Positions 1-13,111 of a stretch of 64,000 nt of DNA are shown piece by piece. Location: contig OY821782.1 of NCBI GenBank assembly GCA_963682175.1, forward strand, positions 270,501 to 334,500, written 5' to 3'. The notes beneath the pieces are model-generated. The model saw only the letters and a program-made list of their open reading frames with translations, searched no databases and was not told the origin of the DNA. The translations under genes and the position numbers were made by a program. Origin of the DNA: Triglochin maritima (taxonomy: Eukaryota; Streptophyta; Magnoliopsida; Alismatales; Juncaginaceae). Each line of letters starts with the position of its first letter. Position 1 is the first letter of the stretch.

Positions 1-440
1 CAACTTTTTTTGATAGAAGTTACAACTACTATTACTAAATTTAACAATAATACAACGAGACCGATACACTAAGATCAAAAAGCCTAAACTAATTACCCTT
101 ATCCCCTCCCCCCCACCCCCCCACCCCCCACAATAAATAGTTAAAATTAAGATGTCGCTAACATTAACCTGTAAATTTAGTTCATAACACTAGTAATGGT
201 ATGAGGTGTTTCTATGGCCCTCATATTATTAGCGGTGAGGGTCTTTTCTGGGCTCTAGTTAAAAGTTTGCATGCTGATGGTTTGAGGGTTCATAAAGAAT
301 TCTATATTTATGTCTTGCAACTGCGAATTGTTTTAATATAACAAGTTGTTTATATTGTTCCTATGTTGGATTGTGGGCATTATGATTGTAGACATGCATT
401 CTACAGTTGTATCCTAAAGAATAATATTTTGGTGTTGCAG
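1..440. other. Intronic sequence of the myotubularin gene
   Basis: No coding similarity was recognised here. A C-rich tract lies at about 106-130. The stretch ends in a splice acceptor (gttgcag, to 440) that opens the first exon visible in the window, so it is most simply an intron of the gene that starts upstream of position 1. Confidence 0.6.
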
Positions 441-1817
441 TGGGTTGATTGTGTTTCACAATTAATGAGAATGTATCCATGTGCTTTTGAGTACTCCATG
501 GTAAGCTGCAGTTTATGATGCTTTTCCTTTAGAGACACTAGCTGTGACTAGTTTAAAAACGTATTTAAATCTTTTGACTAGGCATTCTTGGTTGATTTTC
601 TGGACTCCATGCTGTCTTCTCGTTTCGGAAACTTCCTATGTAACAGGTATGTTCCCTTCTTCTACCCAATTTTGTAAAGTGCTCATGTTCAACATCAGTA
701 TGATATCACACGATAAGTTCAAATAGGATTGTTGTAGAGATCCCTAAAAGACATACTATTAGTTAATGAACATTTGTGAAATAAATGTGAAATTTCATTT
801 TCTTTCTTTCTTTCTTTCTTTCTTTCCAATTTACAGTTTCTGTTTTTATCTCAGTGAAAAAGAAAGGCAGCAAGGTGGTGTTTCAGATTCTTGCGGGTGC
901 ATCTGGATGTACTTGGCAGAAATACGGGATTCTGACAGTGGATCCCATGTGCATTATAATATCTTCTATGATCCAATGAAATATAATTGTCCACTGTTAC
1001 CTCCGGCAGCATCTTTAGCTCCTACCTTGTGGCCCCAGTTTCACTTACGATGGGCTTGTCCTTCAGAAGCGCAGTCTGGTGAAATTGATGCCAAGTATCG
1101 TGCCATGACCAAAAAGTACGCTAACGCAATAAAGGTATTACTTCATAAATGCTGTTGCCAACCTTTACAAGTGCAAGATATGTACTTTTCTATATATATG
1201 TGGAAGGGTTCCTTCTCTTCTCTATTTTGATTATTAAATCTCCTGCTTTGCTTTCTGAGTTGTGGGTGTCTGTAACGCATAAGTTATCTTCTGCTATGTT
1301 GCAGTATAAAGAAATTGCAGAAAAGAAAGCTTCGGAGCTCAGACAGAGTATGAGATCATTGGAGCTATCACTGGAAAAGGAAAAACAAAATTACAATGAT
1401 GCTGTGGTTAGGTCAAACAGGGCCTGCCGGGAGAACTTGGCCATAAAAAGGGCTATTCAGTCACTTGGTGGTAAAGTGCATTTCTCAGGCGGTGGCCATC
1501 CTGCAGATGTTGGTAGCATATTTATTGAAGCCAGGCAGTTTTCTAACACCTTCGTATCAGGAGAGTTTAACTGTGAACTTCAGGATGATGACAGTACCTC
1601 ACCGTCCATATCTGTTGCTGACTTGGAGGAAGGTGTTGTCATTGAGAATCACATGAATAATATGTGTGAGACTTTATGCCCATTTCGTACGAGAGAGGGT
1701 TGCAAATGGCCAGAGGCTAGATGTGCACAGCTTGGTAGTCAATTTGTTGGTCTGAAAGCAAACTTTGAAGAGTTTGACAAGCTGTCAATCTACGACGGTT
1801 ATTTTGGTTCAGACTGA
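441..1817 (+). CDS. MTM1: Myotubularin-type phosphoinositide 3-phosphatase, C-terminal part
   Basis: This is the C-terminal end of a plant myotubularin, a lipid phosphatase that removes the 3-phosphate from PtdIns3P and PtdIns(3,5)P2 on endomembranes. Exons read as 441-500, 582-646, 855-1134 and 1305-1817 (TGA). The family signatures WVDCVSQLMRMYP, AFLVDFLDSML, FGNFLCNSEKERQQGG and LLPPAASLAPTLWPQFHLRW are present in order. The catalytic CX5R motif would lie upstream and is outside the window, so activity cannot be judged. The last exon encodes a charged coiled-coil-like stretch (YKEIAEKKASELRQSMRSLE) followed by a plant-specific tail. The start codon is not in the window. Assignment to the MTM1/MTM2 pair rests on remembered family sequence; which of the two is not certain. 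Confidence 0.9.
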
Positions 1818-4535
1818 AATGGGGTACAACACTGCAAGTGACTACCCCATTTTCTCCGGCCTGACAGAAATTTATGGGTAGAAGAATATATTTTTTAACA
1901 TGGTTCAACCGATCGAATGATGAGGTAGCGTGTCTCACCATGGTTCTAATGTGCAGCGTGGGTACATGATGCGGAGGTCGAGCGGGCGATTAATTTTATT
2001 CTTTTGGTGGTGGTGGTTCTCAAGTTAGAGCGGATGTGAATATGTAGGCAGCCGATTTTGTTTGCAGCAATTGATTACCTGCTGTTTCGGCATCTCCAAA
2101 TAACAAATTCGGTTTGCAGACTAAGCATGCAAGCCGTGCTGATTCAGATAGCAAAGAGTTTTAATGAACAGATTTTCAGTTGTGGTAGTAATTGGTAGTC
2201 AAAATAACCGAAAGATTAGGAAAATTGTTTGGGTTGAATAAGACGTAAAGCTTAGTGGAATGTTGAGACTGCAAATAGCATTGTAGGCGTCATGAATGTA
2301 CAGTTTCTTCGAAATCCTTGAAGAAAGAAATGCGTTTTTTATATATAATAATATTGTTATTAATTAATATGAAGTAGTAGAAAGTAGAGGTGTTTGTTAA
2401 TATATATTATATATAGATAGTGGTTTGTTTGTTCACGTATTATGTCATGTGATTGAATGGGGTGGAAAAATGAATCTGTTGAAATCCCTCCAGTGATTGG
2501 AGGCTTCTTATCAGCTTCGAAACACACTTAACATGCAAAATGTAATAAATTTAGAAACCCAAAAAACCCAAAACAGAAAACATTAGTTACGTGATCAAGT
2601 CTAAGATAGATTAGAGAGTCGATATCTAATTAAGGGAGAAGGAATAAAATATATACATATAGTCTCTTTTCTCCTCTTTATTTTTCTTGCTTTGCTCCAT
2701 CCACGACCACACCATTGAACGTTACTCAATCAAGAATAAAAATTTACGATGTGGTTTTTCCATAATCCTTGATCTTGTATTTGCATCAACAATATGCCTC
2801 TCATCTCTTCTTAATCTCATTTCCCTTGAGCTCTTTACTTTGTAGTTAGTATTTTCTGTTATCAATTTTACTTGTTGCACAACAATTTTGAATAAGTTTC
2901 TCTGGCAGTTTAGAACATCGAATGAAAATAACGAATAAAAGATTAAAAGGAAATACCATAACAGATCTTCATGACATATTATTTTCAGCATTTTATAATT
3001 AAGATATTATTAAGTGAGGAAAATAGATAAGCAAGTCAACCAAGAATATTCATTTGAATCTTAAAATTCCTTATTTAGAATCACGCCTCTACTTCTCTAG
3101 TAAGCTAGAGCTTTTCATCTCAATTGACTGTAATATTGGGAAAACATCATAGTTGCAATCTTTCACAGTAAAGTTCATATATATTAATCTGAATTGCTAA
3201 ACATCGTCCCAAAATTACTTAAATCGTCCCTTGAAATTACCAAATTGCCCTTCATCCTATTTTTGCTTATATATCTCACAATTTCACTCTTTTTTTCAAA
3301 ACTTTCTTTTCCTATACCTACTACAGAAGATTAGGAATGTCTCGGAGGCCAGGCAAGCAGCCAGCAGTTCCCCCGGTGTACCCGTATACGATAACCTTAC
3401 GTTATTTATTTGTTTTCAAAAAAAAAAAAAAAAAAAGTGATCGGCGTCCGAGGGAGACGCCCCCCACATGGGGCGGGCGTCCGAGGAAGCCGCTCCCCCC
3501 ACGGTAACCTTACGTTATTTATTTGTAAAGAAACTCGATGTCCAAAAGCCATATATTAGATCGAAACCTTGGAAAATTAATTAGAAGCTCAAACCCAACA
3601 GATTGAATAAATATTAACTTTCAATTGGGTTAATCATTCACTCAAACATCTAGTAGACGTCAAAATTTATTGTGTCAAGTTAGCAAAACATGTCTTACCA
3701 GTGTGTCACGAGAAAGGGCATGCTAGCAAAACATTAATTTGTAAACACCAAAAATCCACGTGATGGCAAGTTGGCAACATACAAGTTGAGTTGGTGGTTT
3801 ACTCGAACACCTACAGTTAGCTGTTCCAGAAACTACAAACATCCAGCAAACTAAAAGCAGCAGCATTAAGACTTGTACATTATCTTCACGTCACGTGCCT
3901 CGAGTTTTCCAAAGAGGACAACTATTGTCCACCAAGTATATTTAATAGAAGAACAAGTTGGAGTAGAAGGCAGGGATTTCAATTCGCCGAACCATTGATT
4001 TAGAGAGGGTTGGTGGGTTAAAATACATAAAATAACTGAACAGTAGAGCGGGACCATTATGCGTCAAGAATGGCTAACTAACTACAGAACTAAGAAAACC
4101 ATTACAGGCGTATTTGGAGATGGACAAAAATGATTTGGATGTTAGTACAGCTACAATTCCCAATCTAAGAATGTCATCTTCTAAATCTTACAAGAACTTA
4201 CAGAAACGTTTTAAGACGTGGAATTGACTTGTAATGCCCGTCTACTGTCTAGAAAAGATAATCCTCAGTTGCAGGGCAAGCTTATTCGTACCTACCAAAC
4301 TGCAACATGTCCTGTTACTTAATGCAAAGTACAGATTAAGAAACTGGTCTTCACAAACCAAGAAGAATAAATGAAATAGGACAATTAGATAATTTAATTA
4401 AGCATGAGCATCAAGCACAAGACCAAATTACCTGCCAACCATCACATGGAACCAACGATTACCTTCCAAGTTCCAACAAAGACACAAGATAAGGCTAGAT
4501 TCCCCACCCCTTGCTTCTGAATCTGAACCGCTGAA
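1818..4535. other. 3'UTR and intergenic DNA between myotubularin and LEA_2 genes
   Basis: The first 500 bases are probably myotubularin 3'UTR. The remainder is AT-rich. Around 3330-3530 there is a GC-rich insert with an A-run, described separately. An open stretch on the minus strand at 2722-2991 has no recognisable domain. I saw no RNA gene here. Confidence 0.5.
3379..3522. repeat. Direct repeat flanking an A-tract and GC-rich hairpins
   Basis: The string taaccttacgttatttattt occurs twice, near 3389 and near 3504. Between the copies lie an A-run of about 19 bases (ending near 3436) and a GC-rich block. In the block GGCGTC at 3443-3448 pairs with GACGCC at 3456-3461 around a 7-base loop, and GCCCC pairs with GGGGC just after it. 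The phrase GGCGTCCGAGG appears twice. The composition is unlike the AT-rich surroundings, which suggests an insertion or a local duplication. The origin is unknown. Confidence 0.6.
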
Positions 4536-5075
4536 ATGCCCAACTGGAACTGGACTTCAGCCCTCGCTGGAGCTGTGGCATCCGCCGCAGCCACAGCGGT
4601 CGTCTTCGGTCGGCCACGAGACCCAACCTTCAACCTTGTCTCCATCAGAGTCTCCTCCTTCCACCTAAACATACCACTACTAGATGTAGAACTAGTCCTC
4701 ACAGTACATGTAACCAATCCCAACATTGTCCCCATCCAATACTCTCCATCAACAATGTCCATATTCTATGCTGGTTCTCACCTAGGCTCTGCTCAAGTGC
4801 TTGCTGGCTCCCAACCGGCCAGGTCATGCCAGTTAATCCACCTCCGGGCGAAGCTTGACGGAGTCGAGCTTGCCCACAACATCATCAGCCTGCTCACCGA
4901 TGCCGTGCAGAGGGAGATGGTGCTGGATGCAGCAGTAGACATAACTGGCACAGCCAAGGTACTGTGGTGGACAAACAACTTCAGAGTGCATGTTAGCAGC
5001 CATGTTATGGTAGACCCAGTGTATCTTAATGTTCTGGAGCAGGAGAACCAATCTGAGACAAAACTTCTCACCTGA
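4536..5075 (+). CDS. LEA_2-domain (LEA14-like) protein, single exon
   Basis: An intronless 179-residue protein of the LEA_2 (WHy-like, PF03168) superfamily. A short hydrophobic Ala-rich segment (AGAVASAAATAVVFG, about residues 11-25) is followed by the LEA_2 beta-sandwich: FNLVSIRVSSFHLNIPLLDVELV, the typical TVHVTNPN turn, IQYSPSTMSIFYAGSHLGSA, and a strand region ending DITGTAKVLWW. Members act in dehydration or membrane-associated protection and defence; the exact role is not predictable. The start is the ATG at 4536, and the frame is closed by TGA at 5073-5075. It converges with the kinesin-5 gene, whose stop lies 275 bases away. A decayed inverted copy of its 5' part lies at about 29480-29790. 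Confidence 0.85.
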   Translation: MPNWNWTSALAGAVASAAATAVVFGRPRDPTFNLVSIRVSSFHLNIPLLDVELVLTVHVTNPNIVPIQYSPSTMSIFYAGSHLGSAQVLAGSQPARSCQLIHLRAKLDGVELAHNIISLLTDAVQREMVLDAAVDITGTAKVLWWTNNFRVHVSSHVMVDPVYLNVLEQENQSETKLLT

Positions 5076-5349
5076 TCAGTAAGGATTATGAATTCACGAC
5101 TAAAGACATAATACTTTTTTACTTCACAAAACACTTATTCAAGAATCATTAGAATTAAGTAGCCCAGGAATTACTCATTGATGTAGGACCATGAAGCATG
5201 ATCCTCAAAGAACATATTGTTTTCTAGATAATTGGATACAATCGGTGGCATACCATATGGATATCTAAGGTGGCCAGACAAACCTCATCTACATTCCAGC
5301 ATATTCTTAAAACGACACCAACAATAGAAACACACAAAACTGCTTGCTA

Positions 5350-8300
5350 TCAATTCCGAGGAATCAACGGAGACCGGGGTATCAGAGAAGGTTTCGGCTC
5401 TTTTGTCGACACATAGGGATTGTTTTCCCTAAAACCTTCCTCAAGTGCATCCATAGGCATTGCTCGGAGGGACTCAATTGTACATTTGCTGGGAACCTCT
5501 GGCTCGGATCTGACTGGTGTTTCACCAGTTGGTTCATAGTCCTGTGTACCATCAAGATGTGTAAAAACCAATCAGCCTCATAATAAGAAACACATACAAA
5601 ATAGAATGGTAAGTACTAAGTATGATGACTGGCAATATCGTTTATCTATGCCCATAGAACATACTACATATTAAGCCAAACAAAGTAAAGCATTCCAAGA
5701 CCAACACATTGCATTTAATAAAAGTATCCACACAAAAGAGAACACCAAAGGTACTAACTATCAAGGCAAAAGAAAGTACCTCATAACTATCCCGGAAGGT
5801 GTTCTCTGCATGCTTTAGAATATCAGATGTGCATGCTGTATGAGTTTCATTCAAGTTATGCAGTGTCAAGGCCTGTGAGTTGAGTGTATCCATCATTCTG
5901 GAGACGGTTTCATGCTCGTGCTCAACAACACCTGTAACAGTTAACAACTTAAGATATAGTTACATCACAATCTACATTTATTTTAACTAATAAATAGCTT
6001 AATTAACCAGACAGAGTAAACCCAAAGGTCATCGATGCACTTTGTCAAGAAAGGATTTTGACCTAAAGTACGTCAATAGTCAGATTAAGTGTGACAACTG
6101 ACAAGTGAATCATCATTATTTGATAATCCTAGCTAAGGTATTGATGCATAACAAAGACATATCAACCTTGGTTTCCTCGGAAAGGGTATGTTTAAGCCTA
6201 AGTATCAAGCCACAAAAAAGAAAGCTAACCTGTTATTGTTTTCTAACCAAAACATATCTGAACAATAGTAAGAACCAGTCAACAAAGTTCAAACAATATA
6301 AAGTTTACCTTCAAACTGGAGGGCAATATCATCACAACCAATAGCAACATCTTTCTCTGCCACAATACGTGACTTGGCAATCTTACGATCATGCTCTTCG
6401 TTGGCATCAACAATAGTCCTGGTTGGAAAGGAGATATCTTTAAAACATCTAGTCACAAATTGTGAACTGGCAAATGAAACTACGTCCCCATGTAGCTGAA
6501 AAAAAAACAATTAAAAGATCTAGCAACAATACACTACCTAACGAGCACATCAACCCCAGCTAGATGTTTTGTAGCCATCTCCTTGACAGATTTATTTGTA
6601 TCTTTCCAGTGTTTTAAGGAGGTATCAACAGAAGCAGCACTGAACACAGAAGGCGAAATAAAGTTACAAAGGTGCAAAGGTGAGTCATGGCAAGCAGTTA
6701 CAATATTTGACAGCAAAGCACAAGCAATTCTGGAAACATGGGCTTTCATTCTAAGTTATAGAAAGAATGAAATCCCAATAATGTCAAGCAATGGAACTGA
6801 AATCTCTAGTATGTTTTCAAATTAGGATGAAAAGGGATAGGACTAAACATACCACTGCTGGTAGAATAGACTCATCCGGCTGTGTTTGGCTGATATAGAT
6901 TCTGCACCCTCATTATATAAAGTTTCTGCATTTACAGCAAATGTTTCCCATTTCCTCTTGGTATCATTTGCAATAACACCGGTGGATGACGTGCTAGCAT
7001 CAACCAGCACTTTATTTTTTGTAACCTTTTCCATGACAGAGAGGAGCTCCTCATCAAGCTGTGAAATGGAACCAGAAAAGGGTCTGATATAGAAGGATAA
7101 TAAACAATTAAACATTAAAATGTGCTAAAAAAAATTATACCATATCTTGGTGTTGAGATTGTAAGCTTAAAAATTGTTTATGGAATTTGAATAAAAGCTG
7201 CTCTGACTCGAGTCTACGCTTCTCCTGTTTCAGAACTCAGAAAATTCACATTTTAATATAAAAAAGTAATACAGTATATGGTTAAACTGAACAGGAAGTA
7301 CCCTAAGATTTGTTCGAATGTCAGAAATTTCTTGGGTCAGAATGTCATGTGCTACATTTGCATGCTGTCGAAGCTTTGAGGTTTCATCCGCAATTTTCTC
7401 CAAAAGCTCAGACAAAGAGTTTGACATGCACTTGGTATCTTCAATAGATCTATAAAATCTCTATAGAAGGAAAGACATCACAGATCAAAACAAATAAACA
7501 CAAAATATTACATCTAAAGAATGAGCAGTTAAGGCAAGTTCCCAGAACCTCACGAATATCCTGAGCAAAACGAGCAGCCTCCTCTTTTTGACTTGACAGT
7601 GTATCTTTCAGGTCTTTGATGATTTGAGCGGCTAAACCATCTCCAACAGCAAGTACCTGGTATATAAATTTGACCAGAATTGTAAGAGGGTAAAAACCAA
7701 CACCATATTAGAAAAAAGAAAGAATAACATGAGAACGCATGGACTCACATGATCAAGACTCTTGTGATTGGCACAGCTCATCAAAGAGATTTCATCCAAA
7801 GTACCATTGATGTCAGCCTTCTGTAGACGCACATCGTTTTGAAATTCATCCAAATGGGAAACATATTGAACTTGTGCGGCATAAACTCTTTTCTTTAATT
7901 CTGATAGAGACTGTTTTGAAATCCAACAAAAGTTTAGAATTGAACTTTCGTATTCAATTAAAATAAACAAAGCTTGGAGAAACACAAATCCATCATCAAA
8001 TGAACCTTATCATGGTAATCAATGAATGACTTGCCCATCCCCTCAATCTGCAGCAGCTGTTGCTTTTGTTGGTTCATGGATGAAACAACAATACCACAAA
8101 GGGAACTGATTTTTTCAACAAGATCTCCTTCGAAGTTATTAACAATTGTCTTATTTGCTGCACTCATGCGATCTTCCCTAGCTGTGGTGAGCCAAGTACA
8201 AGGACGTGAACCAGCTGAATATTTCACAAGTAACATACAGCAAAATGGATTTGAATCAAAGCTGAAACATACCAATTTTAGAGAAAAGCATATTATTTTC

Positions 8301-11300
8301 TTGAACAGATTTCTCGAGTTTAGCTTGCAACTCATATGCCTGTTTTGTCAAAGCAGTCTCTGCCCACAAACAAATATTGACATTAGACAATCAGTAGAAG
8401 CAGGATTTCAATTGGTTACACAATATCACTCACCTGCCATTTTCAGTTCACAAATAACAAATTCTTTCTCTTTTAAACTGTACTGTGACCGAGTAAGATC
8501 TTCCCTAACCGCAGCTAACAATTTGCAGGTCTCTTCCAAGGTTTTCTGTAGGCAATAACAACGCAAGAAAGATTTCATCAGTATTGATGAAGGGAAATGT
8601 TTAGGCAGATATTCATTTTTAGCAATTAACTACCTCACATGCTTCATGTTTTTTGCACCCAGCGCCATACAACTTTTCAAGTTCTTCAATCCTCTAATAA
8701 AGATTAACTCCCACAGTAAGAAAACAATTGTAAAACTTAAAATGATAGGTAAGCATAAGAAAGACTATGCAAACATAGAGCTGATGACTATATGAAGAAG
8801 ATCCATATAAATCCAGCACACCTTTCGGTTAGTCTCATCACCTGCGGTCATTTGTTCGATCCTCTCTGCCATTGCCTGGACATAAAAAACCACAAAAAAT
8901 CATATATTGCTACAGACTCAGATGATACGTAAAGAACAATAAAACATACAAAATTTTATACTGCTACGTATGAAATTGGCAAAACACCAGCAAAAACAAC
9001 CAGTGGAATAGGAACAGCTTAGGAGATTGATAACCCTTTTGGATAAAAAAGTTTAAACTCATACTAATTACAAAATAAATAGACTCAGCACCTTTCTTTC
9101 ATTTTCCTCCTGCTCATATCGTTCCTTAGGAAGATAAACACCAACTTTCTCACGAGTAGCATATACCTCTACAATCAAAACACAATTTTCAAGTACTTCA
9201 ATAAACTGTGAGCACAAAAACACAGACAAAAGAATATGGTGTCCTACAAACTAGACAATAAAAAAATTATGTACTTCACCTGCTTTTAGACGATCAATTT
9301 CACTGTATAAGTCCTTAATAAGGGTTTGTTTTGTCATCTTTTGGTTCACCTACAAAAACAGAATGCACACTATTAACATACGACGTTTGACCATCTAGTC
9401 ACCAATTACAATACCACCACAGTACCACACTATCAGTCTTTGCTAAGGTCTATTTTCTTGGCAACATAACTAGGCAAGAACCATTAATTAATAGGGTAAA
9501 TGGCTTTAATGTACCAATTATTTGAACAGGTAAAGACGATAGGCAAAATCTTACAATTTTGACAGGAAAATAAAATGAAATAAAATAAGAATCCCAATGT
9601 GAAACCTCGGGCTTATTCTTTATATTCTTTGCTCTATGAGCATAGTCTAAGGTACTAAGTGTCTCCTCCAAACAATGGACTGATGGGGCCACAGTGGCAA
9701 TAATGCATGTCTTTGTTCTCCCGCCCAATGAATCACGAAGCAAACGAGTCAGTTTGCTGTCCCTGTAAGAAGCATAAGAAAAACAATGTCCATATAAAAA
9801 ACATGAGAAGACAAACAAAGGAGCATAAGTGCAATGATCATATGGATGAGTTCAACTAACCGGTACGGTATATGTCCTTGATGCTCAAGAAGAGCATTAA
9901 TTACACGACCCAGGGTAAGCAAGCTTTTGTTTATCTCTCCAGCTTCTCTAGCACGACCCTAAATAGGAAATAGGGAAAAGAAAAATAGTGATGGTAAGCA
10001 ATATAGCTTACAGAAGCAGGAAGTGATGTTAAATCATCTGCTACCAACTGCAGTTAGCTTTGGTAAGTAACATACCTGACCAGCACCAGCCCGGGTAACA
10101 TTCTCTGATCCAGCAAGATCAACAAGGTTTAATTTTCCGCACTTAATGAGTTCCTCACCTTCCGGTGTGGCCTCTTTGATGTGAATGGTTATAGAAAACA
10201 ATGAGTGTGACCGACTGAAACAAAGGAATGATCTCTTAATTAATGCTAATTGTTAAGCAACTACAAGAAAGTGTGAAACCAAGCAATAAGATAGAAATGA
10301 CAGGGAAGCAATCAATTCTAGTTATCCAACTCCAAATAAAATCATATATAGTTTGAGGCATGCGGGTATACTTGCATCCCAAATGGAATTGCCAATAAAA
10401 CATCGGAGATACACTAAGTGATCTCTGTAGTTTTTTTGATAATTGTAGTAATGTTAGTCATTATGCAAGGGAAACAGGCTGATTCCACTGATATTGTTAG
10501 AGAATACATTGACGGTTTGGTTGGCATAGCTTCTGCAGTTAAAGTTTAAACAATACCTAGATTGTTTGTTTAGCATGGTTTCTGCAGTACGTCGTTTTGC
10601 AGAACCCCTCTCTAGAAGGGTAAAAATCTCATTGGCACTGGTTACAATTTCCTCCTCCAAACCTCGCACAAGCACACCCCCTTTACCATCCTCCATTAGG
10701 GGTAATGGTTTCCTCTGTTTTTCCTCTGCGGTAACCTTTGAGATCTCCTCCGGGGCAAGCAAATCAGTTATCTCTTCGTTATACAACTCCAAGAAAGTAA
10801 CCTTGACACTATACTCAGCATTTTGACTTTCCAGAGTGTCGAATATCTGCTGAACAGCTCTAGGTACGACTCCTGCATTCTGAGGCAACTCTCCTTTAGG
10901 GCCGGACTGGAAAAGAAAAGGTCAAAATCTTTCATGGTTCTGCTCAAAGAATGGGAGTAATTTTACTAAAACGAACAAAGGCACTGACAATAAATTTTAC
11001 CTTTGACATTCTGCATTCACCTTCCATTGTGAATGTTTTACCAGTTCCAGTCTGCCCATATGCAAATATGGTGCAATTAAACCCCTCCAAAACCTCATTT
11101 ACAATAGGAACTACTGCTTCATTATATAAATCTCTCTGCCTTGTAGTAGGGCCAAAAACCTAACAGAAGAACAAGGAAAGTGAGTAGTCAGGCAAATTTC
11201 TAACCAACACAAACCCTCCAAATAAAAATGCTCACTTAACCAAAAAAAGGGTGCTTCACAAACAGTTCTGTATGATACGCACCACCACATTACAATGAAA

Positions 11301-12060
11301 TCATAAGGTTATAAGATGTAGCAGAAGCAAAGCATGAACATACACATGCATGCTGGATTAAAGGCAACTCCTTCCAGGAACAGCAAACAATAAAACTCAA
11401 AAAATTATCAGAAGACAGTAGCTTCGCGATGGACCTCAAAGTGTCCTACCATAATATCAAGTAGAGTTACAACAACGAAGACTACCTTACCAACAAATAA
11501 AATGTCAACTACTTATAACATGTAACCAGACGCACAAACCAATATTGAATCACCAACCAAATACCCAAAGACAGTAGCCTTGCAATCCACCTCAAAATCT
11601 TATTTGACAACACCCAGATAACCACGACAACGAAGATTACTTTACTACTAAGCAAAGCTGCAAAATGGCAACTAATAATTTGACCCAACCAAATAGCTAC
11701 AAAAACCACTCCAAAGGTCTCATTTCCCAGAAAGATGAAATTTTGAGAACAAAAACACAAAATGGGGAGATTGATAGCATAAAAAGGTGAGACCTTGTCG
11801 AAGGTGAAGACCCTCTCGGTGTGTTTCCCGTGGACGGAAGTGGTGACGGAAACCTCCCTTTGGAACTCGGCGCAGGTCACCACCTGAGGCGTGTTGGCCC
11901 TCAACTCCCCCTCGCTGAACGGCCTGGAAAACCATCAAGGAAAAAAAAACCCTATGAAAACGGAACCCTAGAGGAGGAGATCTGGGGTTCGTTTCCAGTA
12001 CCTGCAACGAAGGAGAACCTGGACGTTGACGCCTTTGTCCTTTTCGTGGCGGTGAGACAT
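5350..12060 (-). CDS. KIN5: Kinesin-5 (BimC/Eg5 class) spindle motor, 23 exons
   Basis: A homotetrameric plus-end motor that crosslinks and slides antiparallel microtubules in spindle and phragmoplast. Exons in coding order: 12002-12060, 11794-11923, 11001-11159, 10557-10906, 10076-10214, 9861-9958, 9606-9762, 9280-9349, 9092-9168, 8822-8875, 8634-8693, 8434-8545, 8273-8359, 8006-8181, 7749-7910, 7549-7656, 7302-7460, 7141-7224, 6853-7058, 6538-6639, 6309-6418, 5780-5931, 5350-5541. They sum to 3003 nt, or 1000 residues, the usual family length. Visible are the P-loop GQTGTGKT (about 97-104), NKQSSRSHS (switch I, about 229-237), DLAGSE (switch II, about 266-271), the [14 protein letters not shown] neck region, a long coiled coil and a C-terminal BimC box ([16 protein letters not shown], Thr about 945, a CDK-type site). 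The N-terminus is short and begins [20 protein letters not shown], lacking the usual 30-50 residue extension. Confidence 0.95.
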
Positions 12061-13039
12061 GGCTGGTCCGGCCCGATCGTCGTTGGAAGAAGAAGAGTGG
12101 AGTGGAGAGGAGAGGAGAGAGGAAAGATTAGGTTTTGGAAAGGGCGGGTTTGAGTGGGATTTCGAATTTGAACAACACGCTCGCTCGGAACGCACGCTCC
12201 CCTCTCCGACCCCCTCTGTCGTGGGCCGAACTTATCTGGATTAAGGCCCAAGTTAAAAACAGATTGTGACTTCTATTTTTCTTTTCTAGTTTTTATTCCT
12301 TTATTTACATCGCACTGTTTATTCGTCCACATAAATATCACATTGAATTGAGTTCTAAACGTAGAAGAAACAAATATATTGTTGCATAATTGCGATAAAA
12401 ATCTTACCACGAAGCATACTACGTAAGTGACCATCTATGTCTTTAAGCGGATGTATGGAATGTTCACTGAAGGGAATACTACTAAAACACACACCTGAAA
12501 ATCTTCCCTTCCGTCCACCAGTCAGATTTCATCGTTTTTATGGATCGGTATATATAGTAAGGCAACCCTTAGAAGAAAAAATAAAATCACACTCACTACT
12601 AACACACCATGAGAATGACAATCGATTACTTATCAAACCCTTACAGTAAGTTTGTCTCACCACCGATGAAATTGATATAGTAATGCAACAACCCTTACAA
12701 AGATTTGCACACTAACTACTGTTCCACTAATAGACCATGAGAACGACAAATCAGACCACAAGTTATGCAACTTCTTAACTAAATTCCATACATACTGAGA
12801 AGTACATATAAGCTCACGATTGAACTCTGTCTGTACCAGCGAAGTGGAGAGTGGAGAGGGTATGTTGGAAGGAGAGAGGACAGTAGAGGGAGGCAATTTT
12901 TTACCCATTTTTTTATATTATTATTTTGTTCTCTTTGTTGTTTGTACTTTTTGCAGACTAAATTTACCCTTGATTTGTTATGTTATGTTATGTTACATCG
13001 ACTCTTAATTTTAATTAACCAACGTGCACACACACGAAC
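12061..13039. other. Kinesin-5 5'UTR/promoter and spacer before the tRNA
   Basis: The kinesin leader and promoter lie next to 12060. Near 12553-12750 an imperfect tandem duplication with a period of about 124 bases is visible (AACCCTTA, CACTAAC, CCATGAGAA in each unit). No coding signal was recognised. Confidence 0.5.
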
Positions 13040-13111
13040 GGGTGTTTGGTCTAGTGGTATGATTCTCGCTTCGGGTGCGAGAGGTCCCGAGTTCGATTCT
13101 CGGAACACCCC
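13040..13111 (+). tRNA. trnP-CGG: tRNA-Pro, anticodon CGG
   Basis: Nuclear proline tRNA. The acceptor stem GGGTGTT (13040-13046) pairs with AACACCC (13104-13110), with a C discriminator at 13111. The A-box region TTGGTCTAGTGGTATGATTC and the B-box GGTCCCGAGTTCGATTCTC match plant tRNA-Pro. The anticodon stem CTCGC/GCGAG encloses loop TTCGGGT, giving anticodon CGG (13072-13074), which reads CCG. There is no intron. A T-run near 13143 could act as Pol III terminator. It stands alone, with no other tRNA in the window. Confidence 0.96.

Noticed and set aside
2722..2991. 89-codon minus-strand open frame (KLITENTNYKVKSS)
   Set aside because: No recognised family, no convincing splice partners or promoter; AT-rich spacer can hold such frames by chance.
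4442..5134. Minus-strand open frames opposite the LEA_2 gene
   Set aside because: They mirror the GC-rich coding exon, have no domain, and the plus frame has full LEA_2 similarity.
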